Shown: one piece after another, positions 28,212 to 36,405 of the stretch
Position numbering within the stretch: position 1 is the stretch's first letter
Layout: each line of letters starts with the position of its first letter
Source of the DNA: Allobosea sp.
GTDB lineage: Bacteria; Pseudomonadota; Alphaproteobacteria; Rhizobiales; Beijerinckiaceae
DNA: 64,000 bases
Reading direction: 5' to 3'
Assembly: GCF_017308075.1 (NCBI RefSeq)
Contig: NZ_JAFKFX010000024.1
Span: forward strand, 62,001 to 126,000
Position numbers and translations under genes: made by a program
Notes under the pieces: generated by a model
What the model saw: the letters and a program-made list of their open reading frames with translations, nothing else
What the model was told of the DNA's origin: nothing
The model's database searches: none

Positions 28212-28344
28212 GGTCGATGTCGCCCGACCTGCCGGCATTGCCGCGGCACTGTCCAGGTCGTGCCGCTTCGGCGTCCACAGTCCGGGCCATGTGATGTCTC
28301 GACCCTGGAGCGGCGCTGCGCGATAACCCGCCCGAGAGGGCATC

Positions 28345-31300
28345 ATGAGCGACCGGAAGAACGATTCGCAGGTTGAGGACGAGGTCGGATTCGTCCACCT
28401 CCATGTCCATTCGAGCTATTCCCTGCTCGAAGGCGCGATCCAGGTCGGTGCGCTCGCCAAGCTCGCGGCCGGCGACGGTCAGCCGGCCATGGCCCTGACG
28501 GACACCAATAATCTGTTCGGCGCGCTGGAGTTCTCCGAGAAGCTCGCCGGCGTCGGCGTGCAGCCCATCGCCGGGGTGCAGCTCAGCGTCGATTTCGGCG
28601 ATGACGACACTGGCGGTCGCAAGCCGGTCCAGCCGGTGATCGGCCATCTCGTCCTGCTCGCCATGAACGAGGCCGGCTACGGCAATCTGATGAAGCTGGT
28701 GAGCCAGGCCTGCCTCGCCGCCGGCGCCGGGCAGCCGGTGGTGACCATCGCGCAGCTCGCCGAATCCGGGGAGAATCTGATCGCCTTGACGGGCGGTGCG
28801 GGCGGCCCGCTCGACCTTGCCTTGCGTGCCGGCCAGCAGGCGCAGGCGCAGGCGCGATTGCAGAGCCTGCAGGCGATCTTCGGCGACCGGCTCTATGTCG
28901 AGCTGCAGCGTCATGAACGCGAAGACGGTCCCTCGGTCGAGGCTGCGCTGCTCAGGCTCGCCTATGATGCCGACCTGCCGATCGTCGCCACCAACGAACC
29001 CTATTTCGGCAAGCCCGCCGATTTCGAGGCGCACGACGCCCTGCTGGCGGTGGCGGCCGGACGGCTGCTCTCCGACCATGAGCGCCGCCGCGTCACGCCC
29101 GAGCATTATTTCGCGACGCGTGCAGAGATGAAGCGCCGCTTCGCCGATCTTCCGGAGGCGCTGGCCGCGACGGTCGAGATCGCGCGGCGCTGCTCCTGGC
29201 GCGTCGGCACCCGCAAGCCGATCCTGCCGCGCTTTGGCGAGGAGGGCCGAGACGAAGCCGAGGAGCTCGAAGCGCAGGCTCGCGCCGGCCTTGCCGCCCG
29301 CCTGGCCAAGCACGGGCCGGCCGCGAACTTCACCGCCGAGGATTACGACAAGCGGCTCGATTTCGAGCTGTCGATCATCACCCGGATGAAGTTCCCGGGC
29401 TATTTCCTGATCGTGTCCGACTTCATAAAATGGGCCAAGGACCATGGCATTCCGGTCGGCCCCGGCCGTGGCTCGGGTGCCGGCTCGCTGGTCGCCTATG
29501 CACTGACCATCACCGACGTCGACCCGCTGCGCTTCGGCCTGCTGTTCGAGCGCTTCCTCAACCCCGATCGCGTCTCGATGCCGGACTTCGACATCGACTT
29601 CTGCCAGTACCGGCGCGAAGAGGTGATCGAATACGTCAAGCACCGCTATGGCGAGGAGCGCGTCGCCCAGATCATCACCTTCGGCACCTTGCAGGCGCGC
29701 GGCGTGCTGCGCGACGTCGGCCGCGTCCTGGAAATCCCCTATGGCCAGGTCGACAAGCTGACCAAGCTGGTGCCGCAGAACCCGGCCAAGCCGATCACGC
29801 TGCCAGAGGCCATCGCCGGCGAGCCGAAGCTGCAGGAGGCCGCGGCCGAGGAGCCGGTCGTCGGTCGTCTGCTCGAGATCGCGCAGAAGCTCGAGGGTCT
29901 GCACCGCCACGCCTCGACCCACGCCGCCGGCGTCGTCATCGGCGATCGGCCGCTGGAGCAGCTCGTCGCGCTCTCGGTCGATCCGCGGACCGGCATGCGC
30001 GTCACCCAGTTCAACATGAAATGGGTCGAGCAGGCCGGACTGGTGAAGTTCGACTTCCTCGGCCTGAAGACGCTGACGACGCTGACCATCGCCGTCCAGC
30101 TCATCGCCCAGCGCAATATCGCGGTCGATCTGGCGCAGCTGCCCTTCGATGACCCGCCCACCTACGCCATGCTGGCGCGCGGCGAGACCGTCGGCGTGTT
30201 CCAGGTGGAATCGGTCGGCATGCGCAAGGCGTTGGTCGAGATGAAGGCCGACCGGATCGAGGATCTGATCGCGCTGGTGGCGCTCTACCGCCCCGGCCCG
30301 ATGGACAACATCCCGACCTATTGCCGCCGGAAGCTCGGGCTGGAGGAGCCAACCTATCTCCACCCCGGCATGGAGCCCTACCTCTCCGAGACGCATGGCA
30401 TCATCGTCTATCAGGAGCAGGTGATGCAGGTGGCGCAGGCGCTCTCGGGCTACTCGCTCGGCGAGGCGGATTTGCTGCGCCGCGCCATGGGCAAGAAGAT
30501 CAAGGCGGAGATGGACGCCCAGCGCGACCGTTTTGTGAAGGGCGCCATCGACAACGGCATCAAGAAGGAAATCGCCTCGGAGATCTTCGACCTGCTGGCG
30601 AAGTTCGCCGATTACGGCTTCAACAAGAGCCATGCCGCGGCCTACGCGGTCGTCGCCTTCCAGACCGCCTATCTCAAGGCGAATTTCCCGGTCGAGTTCA
30701 TGGCGGCGTCGATGACGCTCGACATCGGCAATACCGACAAGCTCTCCGAATTTCGTCGCGAATCGGAGCGGCTCGGCATCAAGGTCGAGCGGCCCTCGAT
30801 CAACCGTTCCGGTGTCGATTTCGACGTGGCCGATGGTGCGATCCGCTACGCGCTCGGCGCGATCAAGGGCGTCGGGCGCGCCGCGGTGGAATCGATCGTC
30901 ACGGCGCGGGCCAAGCAAGGCCCTTTCCGTGACCTGGCCGATTTCGCCCGCCGGATCGATACCCGCCTGGTCAATCGCCGCACCATCGAGGCGCTGATCT
31001 GCGCCGGCACGCTCGACGAGATCGAGCCGGAGCGCGCCAAGGCGATGGTCGCGGTCGACGGCATGCTTGCGCTCTCGAACCGCGTTCGCGACGAGGCAGC
31101 GGCCGGACAGCTCGACATGCTCGGCAACGGCGGGAACGCGGAAGCCTTCCGCATTCCGCCCTTCGAGCCCTGGGCTCCCGCCGAGCGCCTGCAGCGCGAG
31201 CACGATGCTGTCGGCTTCTTTCTCTCCGGCCACCCGCTCGACGATTACGAGCATGTGCTGAAGCGGCTGCGGGTGCAGAGCTATGCCGACTTCGCCCGCG

Positions 31301-31815
31301 CCGTGCGCGCCAGCGGCACATCGATCGCCAAGGTCGCCGCCTCGGTAATCGACAAGTCGGAGCGGCGGACCAAGTCCGGCAACAAGATGGGCATCGTCCA
31401 GCTCTCCGATCCCACGGGCCAGTTCGAGGCGATCCTGTTCTCGGAAGGCTTACAGCGTTATCGCGACCTGCTCGAGCCCGGCGCGGCGCTGGTGATCAGG
31501 CTCTCGGCCGTGCTCGACGGCGAGGAGGTGCGCCCGCGCATCGAGGATGTCGAGCGGCTCGACGAACTCGCCTCGCGCCAGAAGCAGGATCTCTGCATCT
31601 TCCTGCGTGACGACAAGGCGCTCGGCTCGATCGCCGAGCGGATCAAGTCTCGCGGCGATGGCGCCCGCGCCGTCGGAAAGGTCTCGCTGGTGATGATCCT
31701 CGACGACGGCGCCCAGGAGGTCGAAGTCGAGCTGCCCGGCCGCTATCCGATCAACCAGCAGGTCGCGAATGCCGTCCGCGCCGCGCCAGGCGTGATCAAC
31801 GTCGAATTGCGCTGA
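28345..31815 (+). CDS. dnaE: DNA polymerase III alpha subunit
   Basis: 1156 residues, the replicative polymerase. The PHP domain at about 10-280 starts FVHLHVHSSYSLLEGA. The polymerase active site has GPGRGSGAGSLVAYAL at about 372-387 and the catalytic aspartates in MPDFDIDFCQ at about 412-421. The fingers region holds YRPGPMDNIPTYCRRK and GIIVYQEQVMQVAQ. KSHAAAYAVVAFQTAYLKA, a helix-hairpin-helix region and an OB-fold (about 985-1060) follow. It is the DnaE1 type, not the error-prone ImuC/DnaE2, since it keeps the long C-terminal region and the clamp-binding part. It lies 133 bases after the small LexA-controlled gene, so read-through from that promoter is possible. Confidence 0.96.
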   Translation: MSDRKNDSQVEDEVGFVHLHVHSSYSLLEGAIQVGALAKLAAGDGQPAMALTDTNNLFGALEFSEKLAGVGVQPIAGVQLSVDFGDDDTGGRKPVQPVIGHLVLLAMNEAGYGNLMKLVSQACLAAGAGQPVVTIAQLAESGENLIALTGGAGGPLDLALRAGQQAQAQARLQSLQAIFGDRLYVELQRHEREDGPSVEAALLRLAYDADLPIVATNEPYFGKPADFEAHDALLAVAAGRLLSDHERRRVTPEHYFATRAEMKRRFADLPEALAATVEIARRCSWRVGTRKPILPRFGEEGRDEAEELEAQARAGLAARLAKHGPAANFTAEDYDKRLDFELSIITRMKFPGYFLIVSDFIKWAKDHGIPVGPGRGSGAGSLVAYALTITDVDPLRFGLLFERFLNPDRVSMPDFDIDFCQYRREEVIEYVKHRYGEERVAQIITFGTLQARGVLRDVGRVLEIPYGQVDKLTKLVPQNPAKPITLPEAIAGEPKLQEAAAEEPVVGRLLEIAQKLEGLHRHASTHAAGVVIGDRPLEQLVALSVDPRTGMRVTQFNMKWVEQAGLVKFDFLGLKTLTTLTIAVQLIAQRNIAVDLAQLPFDDPPTYAMLARGETVGVFQVESVGMRKALVEMKADRIEDLIALVALYRPGPMDNIPTYCRRKLGLEEPTYLHPGMEPYLSETHGIIVYQEQVMQVAQALSGYSLGEADLLRRAMGKKIKAEMDAQRDRFVKGAIDNGIKKEIASEIFDLLAKFADYGFNKSHAAAYAVVAFQTAYLKANFPVEFMAASMTLDIGNTDKLSEFRRESERLGIKVERPSINRSGVDFDVADGAIRYALGAIKGVGRAAVESIVTARAKQGPFRDLADFARRIDTRLVNRRTIEALICAGTLDEIEPERAKAMVAVDGMLALSNRVRDEAAAGQLDMLGNGGNAEAFRIPPFEPWAPAERLQREHDAVGFFLSGHPLDDYEHVLKRLRVQSYADFARAVRASGTSIAKVAASVIDKSERRTKSGNKMGIVQLSDPTGQFEAILFSEGLQRYRDLLEPGAALVIRLSAVLDGEEVRPRIEDVERLDELASRQKQDLCIFLRDDKALGSIAERIKSRGDGARAVGKVSLVMILDDGAQEVEVELPGRYPINQQVANAVRAAPGVINVELR

Positions 31816-31847
31816 CGGACGGCAGGACGAAGCAGAGGCTGCCCTGG

Positions 31848-31963
31848 CCTTCATCCTGAGGAGCAGCCGGAGGCTGCGTCTCGAAGGATGTTCCCGGAGG
31901 CTCAGCAACCAGCTGGGCCATCCTTCGGGACGCGTTCCCGTTGCGCACGCTTCAGGATGAGGG
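31848..31963. repeat. Nested inverted-repeat intergenic element
   Basis: Outer arms TCATCCTGAGG (31851-31861) and its near complement TTCAGGATGA (31951-31960) enclose inner arms CGAAGGATG (31882-31890) and CATCCTTCG (31919-31927). From memory this pattern resembles dispersed palindromic intergenic repeats common in Rhizobiales genomes, with segments like CTTCATCCTGAGGAGC and TCTCGAAGGATG; I cannot count copies here. It lies between dnaE and the FkbM gene and may also help terminate the dnaE transcript. Confidence 0.65.
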
Positions 31964-32057
31964 GGGAGAACGGCCGGAAGCGGTTTCTTGAGCTTGCGCC
32001 GTAAGCTGCTGCTGGCTCAGAGTGTTTGCAGAAGACGATGACGTCCGGGGGGACTTG

Positions 32058-32780
32058 ATGAAGCAGTATGTCGCGCGCATTCCGATGAGCCTTGCCGTGC
32101 CGGACGCCATGCATTGGGCGATCAAGGACGTGCTCGAGGGCGAATACGAGGCGGGCTTCGACGGGGGCGGCCTCGACATTCTCGATATCGGCGCCAATGT
32201 CGGTTCCTTCGCGCTCTGGGCGACGGCCCGTTGGCCGGGCAGCGTCGTCACCTCCTATGAGCCACATCCCGGCACCTTCGAGTTCCTGAAGCGCAACACC
32301 GATCGGCGTCGCGACATCCGGCCGGTCAATGCGGCGCTGTTTCCCGGCGGCCTGAAGACGGCAAGCTTCGTCAGCCGCTTCGCCGGCGACGGCGAATCGG
32401 GCCTCGCCTCCTATGCCGGCGACACCTTCGTCGATGGCGCCATGGTCGAGCGCTACGAGGTCGCGGTGGTCGATCCGGCGAGCCTGCCCTCGGCCGATAT
32501 CGTCAAGATCGACATCGAGGGCGGCGAGGGCGACGTCCTCGACCATCTCGACCTGTCGAAGACGTCGCTGGTGCTGCTCGAATATCAGAACCGCAAGAAC
32601 CGGCTGCAGCTCGAAGCCCGGCTCGCTGCGGATTTCGACCTCGTCGACACCGTGGAGCATATCTGGGACCCGCTGCTCGAACAGGGCTGCTATCGACAGG
32701 ACCTCGCCGGCGACGTCTATGGTCGCATGTTCGCGGCCCGCAAGGGTATGACGCGGATGACGAGGTCGGCGACGCCGTGA
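32058..32780 (+). CDS. FkbM family SAM-dependent methyltransferase
   Basis: 240 residues from the ATG at 32058, which follows GGGGGGA at a good distance; an alternative start 12 codons upstream lacks this. SAM motif I is ILDIGANVGSFALWA (about 41-55), and YEPHPGTFEFL is the acidic loop binding SAM ribose. IVKIDIEGGEGDVLDHL is the FkbM signature. Such enzymes methylate hydroxyl groups of sugars or polyketides; the substrate is unknown. It stands alone, flanked by repeats, with no glycan genes nearby, which suggests a mobile or accessory history. Confidence 0.83.
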   Translation: MKQYVARIPMSLAVPDAMHWAIKDVLEGEYEAGFDGGGLDILDIGANVGSFALWATARWPGSVVTSYEPHPGTFEFLKRNTDRRRDIRPVNAALFPGGLKTASFVSRFAGDGESGLASYAGDTFVDGAMVERYEVAVVDPASLPSADIVKIDIEGGEGDVLDHLDLSKTSLVLLEYQNRKNRLQLEARLAADFDLVDTVEHIWDPLLEQGCYRQDLAGDVYGRMFAARKGMTRMTRSATP

Positions 32781-32847
32781 CGGCGGGCCGATCGGGCGCG
32801 GCGCCGCCCGTCAGGGCGCGAAAGCGCGCGGTCGGAGGGAGAATTCA

Positions 32848-33525
32848 GTGATCGATGCCGGGACGGCGCTCGTCGTCGTCGATGTCCAGAACGATTTCTG
32901 CGCTGGCGGCAGCCTCGCAGTGCCCGGGGCCGACGAGATCGTGCCGCTCGTCAATGCGCTCGCCGCCCGTTTCTCGACGGTCGTCCTCACCCAGGACTGG
33001 CACCCGGCCGGCCATGCCTCGTTTGCCTCCAGCCATACGGGGCGCGCGCCCTTCGAGGAGGTCGAGATGCCCTATGGTCCGCAGGTGCTCTGGCCGGATC
33101 ATTGTGTGCAGGGGCAGGATGGCGCCGACTTTCATCCGGCACTTGAACTGAGCGCCGCACAGGCCGTGATCCGCAAAGGTTTTCACCATGCGGTGGACAG
33201 CTATTCCGGTTTCGTCGAGGCCGATGGCCGCACGCCGACCGGCCTCGCCGGCTATCTCCGCGAGCGCGGCGTCGGGCGTATCGTCATCGCTGGGCTCGCC
33301 ACGGATTTCTGCGTCAATTGGACGGCGCAGGATGCGGTCCGAGGCGGCTTCGAAGCGATCGTCGTCGAGGAAGCATGCCGCGCAATCGACCTCGAAGGCT
33401 CGCTGGCGCGCGCCTGGGCGGCAATGACGGCACTCGGCATCCGGCGCGCGTCCATGGCGGAAATCGCCGCCATAGCATCGGACCGAAAAGTGGACTCCAC
33501 TTTTCGGAAAACTCCGATGCGATAA
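32848..33525 (+). CDS. pncA: Nicotinamidase (pyrazinamidase)
   Basis: 225 residues. It hydrolyses nicotinamide to nicotinate in NAD salvage. The catalytic triad is Asp12 (VVVDVQNDFCAGGSL), Lys110 (AVIRKGFHHAVDSYSGF) and Cys155 (AGLATDFCVNWTAQDA). Metal ligands are Asp50, His52 and His85. The start is GTG at 32848 with GGAGGGAG nine bases upstream. The last 15 or so codons (DRKVDSTFRKTPM) are read from a palindromic repeat at 33475-33520, so the normal C-terminus has apparently been replaced or extended by the repeat; the catalytic core is unaffected. Confidence 0.92.
   Translation: MIDAGTALVVVDVQNDFCAGGSLAVPGADEIVPLVNALAARFSTVVLTQDWHPAGHASFASSHTGRAPFEEVEMPYGPQVLWPDHCVQGQDGADFHPALELSAAQAVIRKGFHHAVDSYSGFVEADGRTPTGLAGYLRERGVGRIVIAGLATDFCVNWTAQDAVRGGFEAIVVEEACRAIDLEGSLARAWAAMTALGIRRASMAEIAAIASDRKVDSTFRKTPMR
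33475..33520. repeat. Perfect nested palindrome overlapping the end of pncA
   Basis: Outer arms GCATCGGA / TCCGATGC (33475-33482, 33513-33520) flank inner arms CCGAAAAGTGGA / TCCACTTTTCGG (33483-33494, 33496-33507) with a one-base centre. From memory, similar palindromes with an AAAAGTGGA/TCCACTTTT core are dispersed in Methylobacterium-Bosea type genomes. It can fold into a long hairpin and may terminate or stabilise the pncA mRNA while also coding for its last residues. Confidence 0.75.
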
Positions 33526-33530
33526 CAAAA

Positions 33531-33578
33531 AGCTAGATCACCGTAACGGCGTCCGAACGGACGCGCGGCGATCTAGCT
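33531..33578. repeat. Second nested palindrome between pncA and the GGDEF gene
   Basis: Outer arms AGCTAGATC / GATCTAGCT (33531-33539, 33570-33578) and inner arms GCGTCCG / CGGACGC (33549-33555, 33558-33564) form a two-part cruciform. It lies between the convergent stops of pncA and the diguanylate cyclase gene and could act as a bidirectional terminator or belong to another dispersed repeat family. Confidence 0.6.
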
Positions 33579-33590
33579 GCGGTTCCGCCT

Positions 33591-34757
33591 TCAGCGCCAA
33601 GCCGTCGCCGGATGGAGCTCGGCTCGGTCGCGGCCGAGGCGTTTTGAGCGATAGAGCGCTTCGTCGGCCTGCTCCAGCAGTGCCTGCAAGCGATTCTCCG
33701 CTGCGTTTCCTTCGGCGATGCCGATGCTGAGCGTCGGCTTCACCCTGGCCTTGCCCCAGGCCTTCAGGGCCCGGTCGAAGGCGTCGCGGATGCGATTGGC
33801 GACGCCGATCGCCTCGGCCGCCGTCAGATGCGGGAGCACCACGACGAATTCATCGCCGCCATGCCGCGCCAGAATATCGCTCGCCCGCAGCTCGCTGCGC
33901 GCCGCATCGGCGAAGATCAGCAGGATCTGGTCGCCTGCGGCGTGGCCATGGGTGTCGTTGAGCCGCTTGAAATGGTCGATGTCGATGAGCAGGACCGCGA
34001 ATCTGTGCGGCCGCTTGGCTGCCTCCGCCGTCAGTTCCTCGATTGAATGCTCCAGCCCGTTTCGATTCAGGGTGCCGGTCAGTGCGTCCTGCTGCGCGAG
34101 CGAGACGAGAGCGTTGCGATGGCGCTCGGTGACCAGCAGCAGGAGGGCGCAGCCGCGCAGCAGCAGGAAGGCGGTGCCGGTGACCGCCAGCCAAGGCTGT
34201 GCGGCGTTGGGCGTGAAGAGTTCGGGGCCGAGCTGGCCGGAAGCGGCAAGATAGCCATTGAGGGCAAAGACCGTCACCGTCGGCGCAAACAGGCCGACGA
34301 GGATCGCACCGGAGATCAGCCGCTCGCGCCCCAACAGATTGAGGCCTTCTCGCACCACGGCCGCGTCGCAGCAGGCCGCGAGTACCGACATCAGGATGAC
34401 GCGATTGGCAAAGCCTTCCGGCCCGCTCCAAAGCAGCAGCAGGATCCCGGCGACCGCGACGGCGCCGAAATAGACTGGCAGGCGGGGCGGGCGCCTCGCG
34501 AAATCCCTGATGCTGTAGAGCGTCAGCAGATAGCCGGTCCAGCTGGTGAGATTCGCGAGTGGGATCGAGACCGGATCTGGAAGCGAGCCGCGCAGCGCGA
34601 TCCCGACCACGCCGATTCCGACCAGCAGATTGCTCAAGCCCCACCAGAGCGGCCAGCGCTCGAAGCGCCCGGTGGCGAAGGCGAGCAGTTGTACGAAACC
34701 AAGGAGAGTGCAGGTGATCGCGCCTGCCAGATAAATCGTCCTCAGGTCTAGAACCAA
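33591..34757 (-). CDS. Membrane-bound diguanylate cyclase (GGDEF)
   Basis: 388 residues. The N-terminal half (1 to about 210) has about seven membrane segments and no soluble sensor domain. The GGDEF domain (about 220-385) contains DALTGTLNRNGLE and DHFKRLNDTHGHAAGD. The active-site motif GGDEF is at 300-304, and the product-inhibition I-site RASD at 291-294 lies exactly five residues before it, so the enzyme should make cyclic-di-GMP under feedback control. The start is TTG at 34757. The upstream region is AT-rich with a 16-bp palindrome that overlaps a possible -35. Confidence 0.92.
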   Translation of the reverse strand: MVLDLRTIYLAGAITCTLLGFVQLLAFATGRFERWPLWWGLSNLLVGIGVVGIALRGSLPDPVSIPLANLTSWTGYLLTLYSIRDFARRPPRLPVYFGAVAVAGILLLLWSGPEGFANRVILMSVLAACCDAAVVREGLNLLGRERLISGAILVGLFAPTVTVFALNGYLAASGQLGPELFTPNAAQPWLAVTGTAFLLLRGCALLLLVTERHRNALVSLAQQDALTGTLNRNGLEHSIEELTAEAAKRPHRFAVLLIDIDHFKRLNDTHGHAAGDQILLIFADAARSELRASDILARHGGDEFVVVLPHLTAAEAIGVANRIRDAFDRALKAWGKARVKPTLSIGIAEGNAAENRLQALLEQADEALYRSKRLGRDRAELHPATAWR

Positions 34758-34963
34758 GCGTCCAGGTCCATCTCTGCTGCCTGCGGACTCCCTAGCCTAG
34801 CTGAGTGAATCCTTGGTTCACGCGGCGTCAGCGAACGGCAATCCGTCGCGGTAGTCCGGTGGTGCCCTCGCTGCTGTCCGATGAGCGTGCGGCAGCCCGC
34901 CTGCGGACAATGGCGCGGTCGATCATTGTCGAGCTTTAATGCGATAATTGATAAATGCAATAA

Positions 34964-34979
34964 TATCAATATATTGATA
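34964..34979. promoter_or_regulatory. Perfect 16-bp AT-rich palindrome, likely operator
   Basis: TATCAATATATTGATA is fully self-complementary. It overlaps the proposed -35 of the GGDEF gene and lies upstream of the rpsB leader. The symmetry and position suggest a dimeric repressor or activator site; I do not recognise the regulator. Confidence 0.5.
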
Positions 34980-35172
34980 GTATATGTTGATTGTTCAGTT
35001 TATCGGCCGGTTTCCTGTAAACGGTCGGCTGAGCCCATTGTCTCTGTCTCTTTTGAGACGTCGACCGAGCCGTTCCGGCTTGGCTGCGCCTTGCAATTGC
35101 GCGGAGTCCGCTGTAAGGCGCAGGCCATTCCACATGGGGAGCATCACCTCGGCATACGAGGCGTTCCGGTGA

Positions 35173-35191
35173 CCGGCCAGCCCATGGCCGG
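35173..35191 (+). promoter_or_regulatory. Leader hairpin before rpsB
   Basis: CCGGCCA (35173-35179) pairs with TGGCCGG (35185-35191) around a five-base loop, 42 bases before the rpsB start codon. Bacterial rpsB mRNAs often carry autoregulatory S2-binding leaders; this hairpin could be part of one, but the match to a known structure was not tested. Confidence 0.35.
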
Positions 35192-35233
35192 CTCATTCGC
35201 TCCCCAGAGGCTCAACCGGAAGGACAAGACACC

Positions 35234-36238
35234 ATGGCTCTGCCCGATTTCTCCATGCGCCAGCTGCTCGAGGCCGGCGCCCACTTCGGCCACCAGGCTC
35301 ACCGCTGGAACCCGAAGATGTCGCCCTATATCTACGGGACGCGCAACAACATCCACATTCTCGACCTGTCGCAGTCGGTGCCGATGCTCTCGCGCGCCCT
35401 CCAGGCGGTCAGCGACACTGTCGCGCGTGGTGGTCGCGTGCTTTTCGTCGGCACCAAGCGCCAGGCCCAGGACGCCATTGCCGACGCCGCCAAGCGTTCG
35501 GCCCAGTACTATGTCAACTCCCGCTGGCTCGGCGGCATGCTGACCAACTGGAAGACCATTTCGGCCTCGATCCAGCGCCTGCGCAAGGTCGATGAGCTGC
35601 TGAACGGCAGCGGCACCGGTCTGACCAAGAAGGAGCGCCTGATGCTGGCTCGCGAGCGTGACAAGCTCGAGAAGGCGCTCGGCGGCATCAAGGACATGGG
35701 CGGCACGCCCGACATGATCTTCGTGATCGACACCAACAAGGAGCAGCTGGCGATCAAGGAGGCTCAGCGCCTCGGCATCCCGGTCGCCGCCATCGTCGAC
35801 TCGAACTCTGATCCGGACGGCATCACCTTCCCGGTTCCGGCCAATGACGACGCCGGCCGCGCCATCCAGCTCTATTGCGACCTGATCGCCCGTTCGGCCA
35901 TCGACGGCATCTCGCGCGCCTCGGGCGACCACGGCATCGACCTCGGCGCCGCCGAGGCCCCGATCGTCGAGACCGCTCTCGCCGATTCGGCCGTCGACGC
36001 CGCCCCGGCTTTCGAGCTGCTGACCGCGCCGCGCGGCGCTCCGGACGATTTCATGAAGCTCTCGGGCATGGGCCCGGAGATCGTGCAGAAGCTCAATGAT
36101 GGCGGCATCTTCCACTTCTGGCAGCTCGCTGCCATGAGCCCGGCCGATGTCAGCAAGGTCGATCACGATCTGAAGCTCGCCGGCCGCATCGAGAGCCAGG
36201 GCTGGGTTGCCCAGGCGCGCGATCTCGCCGACGCCTGA
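35234..36238 (+). CDS. rpsB: 30S ribosomal protein S2 with C-terminal helix-hairpin-helix-like extension
   Basis: 334 residues. The S2 core (1 to about 230) shows [47 protein letters not shown] and [16 protein letters not shown] linker follows, then a domain at 273-334 starting [19 protein letters not shown], which looks like a compact helix-hairpin-helix fold. E. coli S2 has 241 residues, so this is about 90 longer, as in other Rhizobiales. GGAAGGAC precedes the ATG. It heads the translation/envelope cluster, followed by tsf. Confidence 0.96.
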   Translation: MALPDFSMRQLLEAGAHFGHQAHRWNPKMSPYIYGTRNNIHILDLSQSVPMLSRALQAVSDTVARGGRVLFVGTKRQAQDAIADAAKRSAQYYVNSRWLGGMLTNWKTISASIQRLRKVDELLNGSGTGLTKKERLMLARERDKLEKALGGIKDMGGTPDMIFVIDTNKEQLAIKEAQRLGIPVAAIVDSNSDPDGITFPVPANDDAGRAIQLYCDLIARSAIDGISRASGDHGIDLGAAEAPIVETALADSAVDAAPAFELLTAPRGAPDDFMKLSGMGPEIVQKLNDGGIFHFWQLAAMSPADVSKVDHDLKLAGRIESQGWVAQARDLADA

Positions 36239-36405
36239 TTTTTCGGGATGGCGGCGCGTCATCGGCGTGTCGCACTTCCACACTGACTAGAGCCGAAGCA
36301 GCGCCGGCGGCCGGAAACGGAGCGTCGGCGTTTGCCGATCGGAACCAGAACCAGAATTGCGGCACGCCATCGGGCGACGCCGCCAAGACAGCAAGGACGA
36401 CGCAA

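Larger units (their letters stand above)
34758..35233. promoter_or_regulatory. Divergent intergenic region between the GGDEF gene and rpsB
   Basis: 476 bases without a convincing gene. The part at about 34930-35000 is strikingly AT-rich for this genome and contains a perfect 16-bp palindrome. A minus-strand promoter for the GGDEF gene fits TTGATA (34964-34969 complement), 17 bases, TATCGC (34941-34946 complement). The rpsB promoter and a long leader must lie in the right half; short inverted repeats occur at 35046-35059 (GTCTC/GAGAC) and 35173-35191. Confidence 0.5.

Noticed and set aside
24801-31254. Two long minus-strand open frames opposite lolC-lolD and dnaE
   Set aside because: Antisense of clear genes, low-complexity His/Arg/Asp-rich composition, no recognisable domains.
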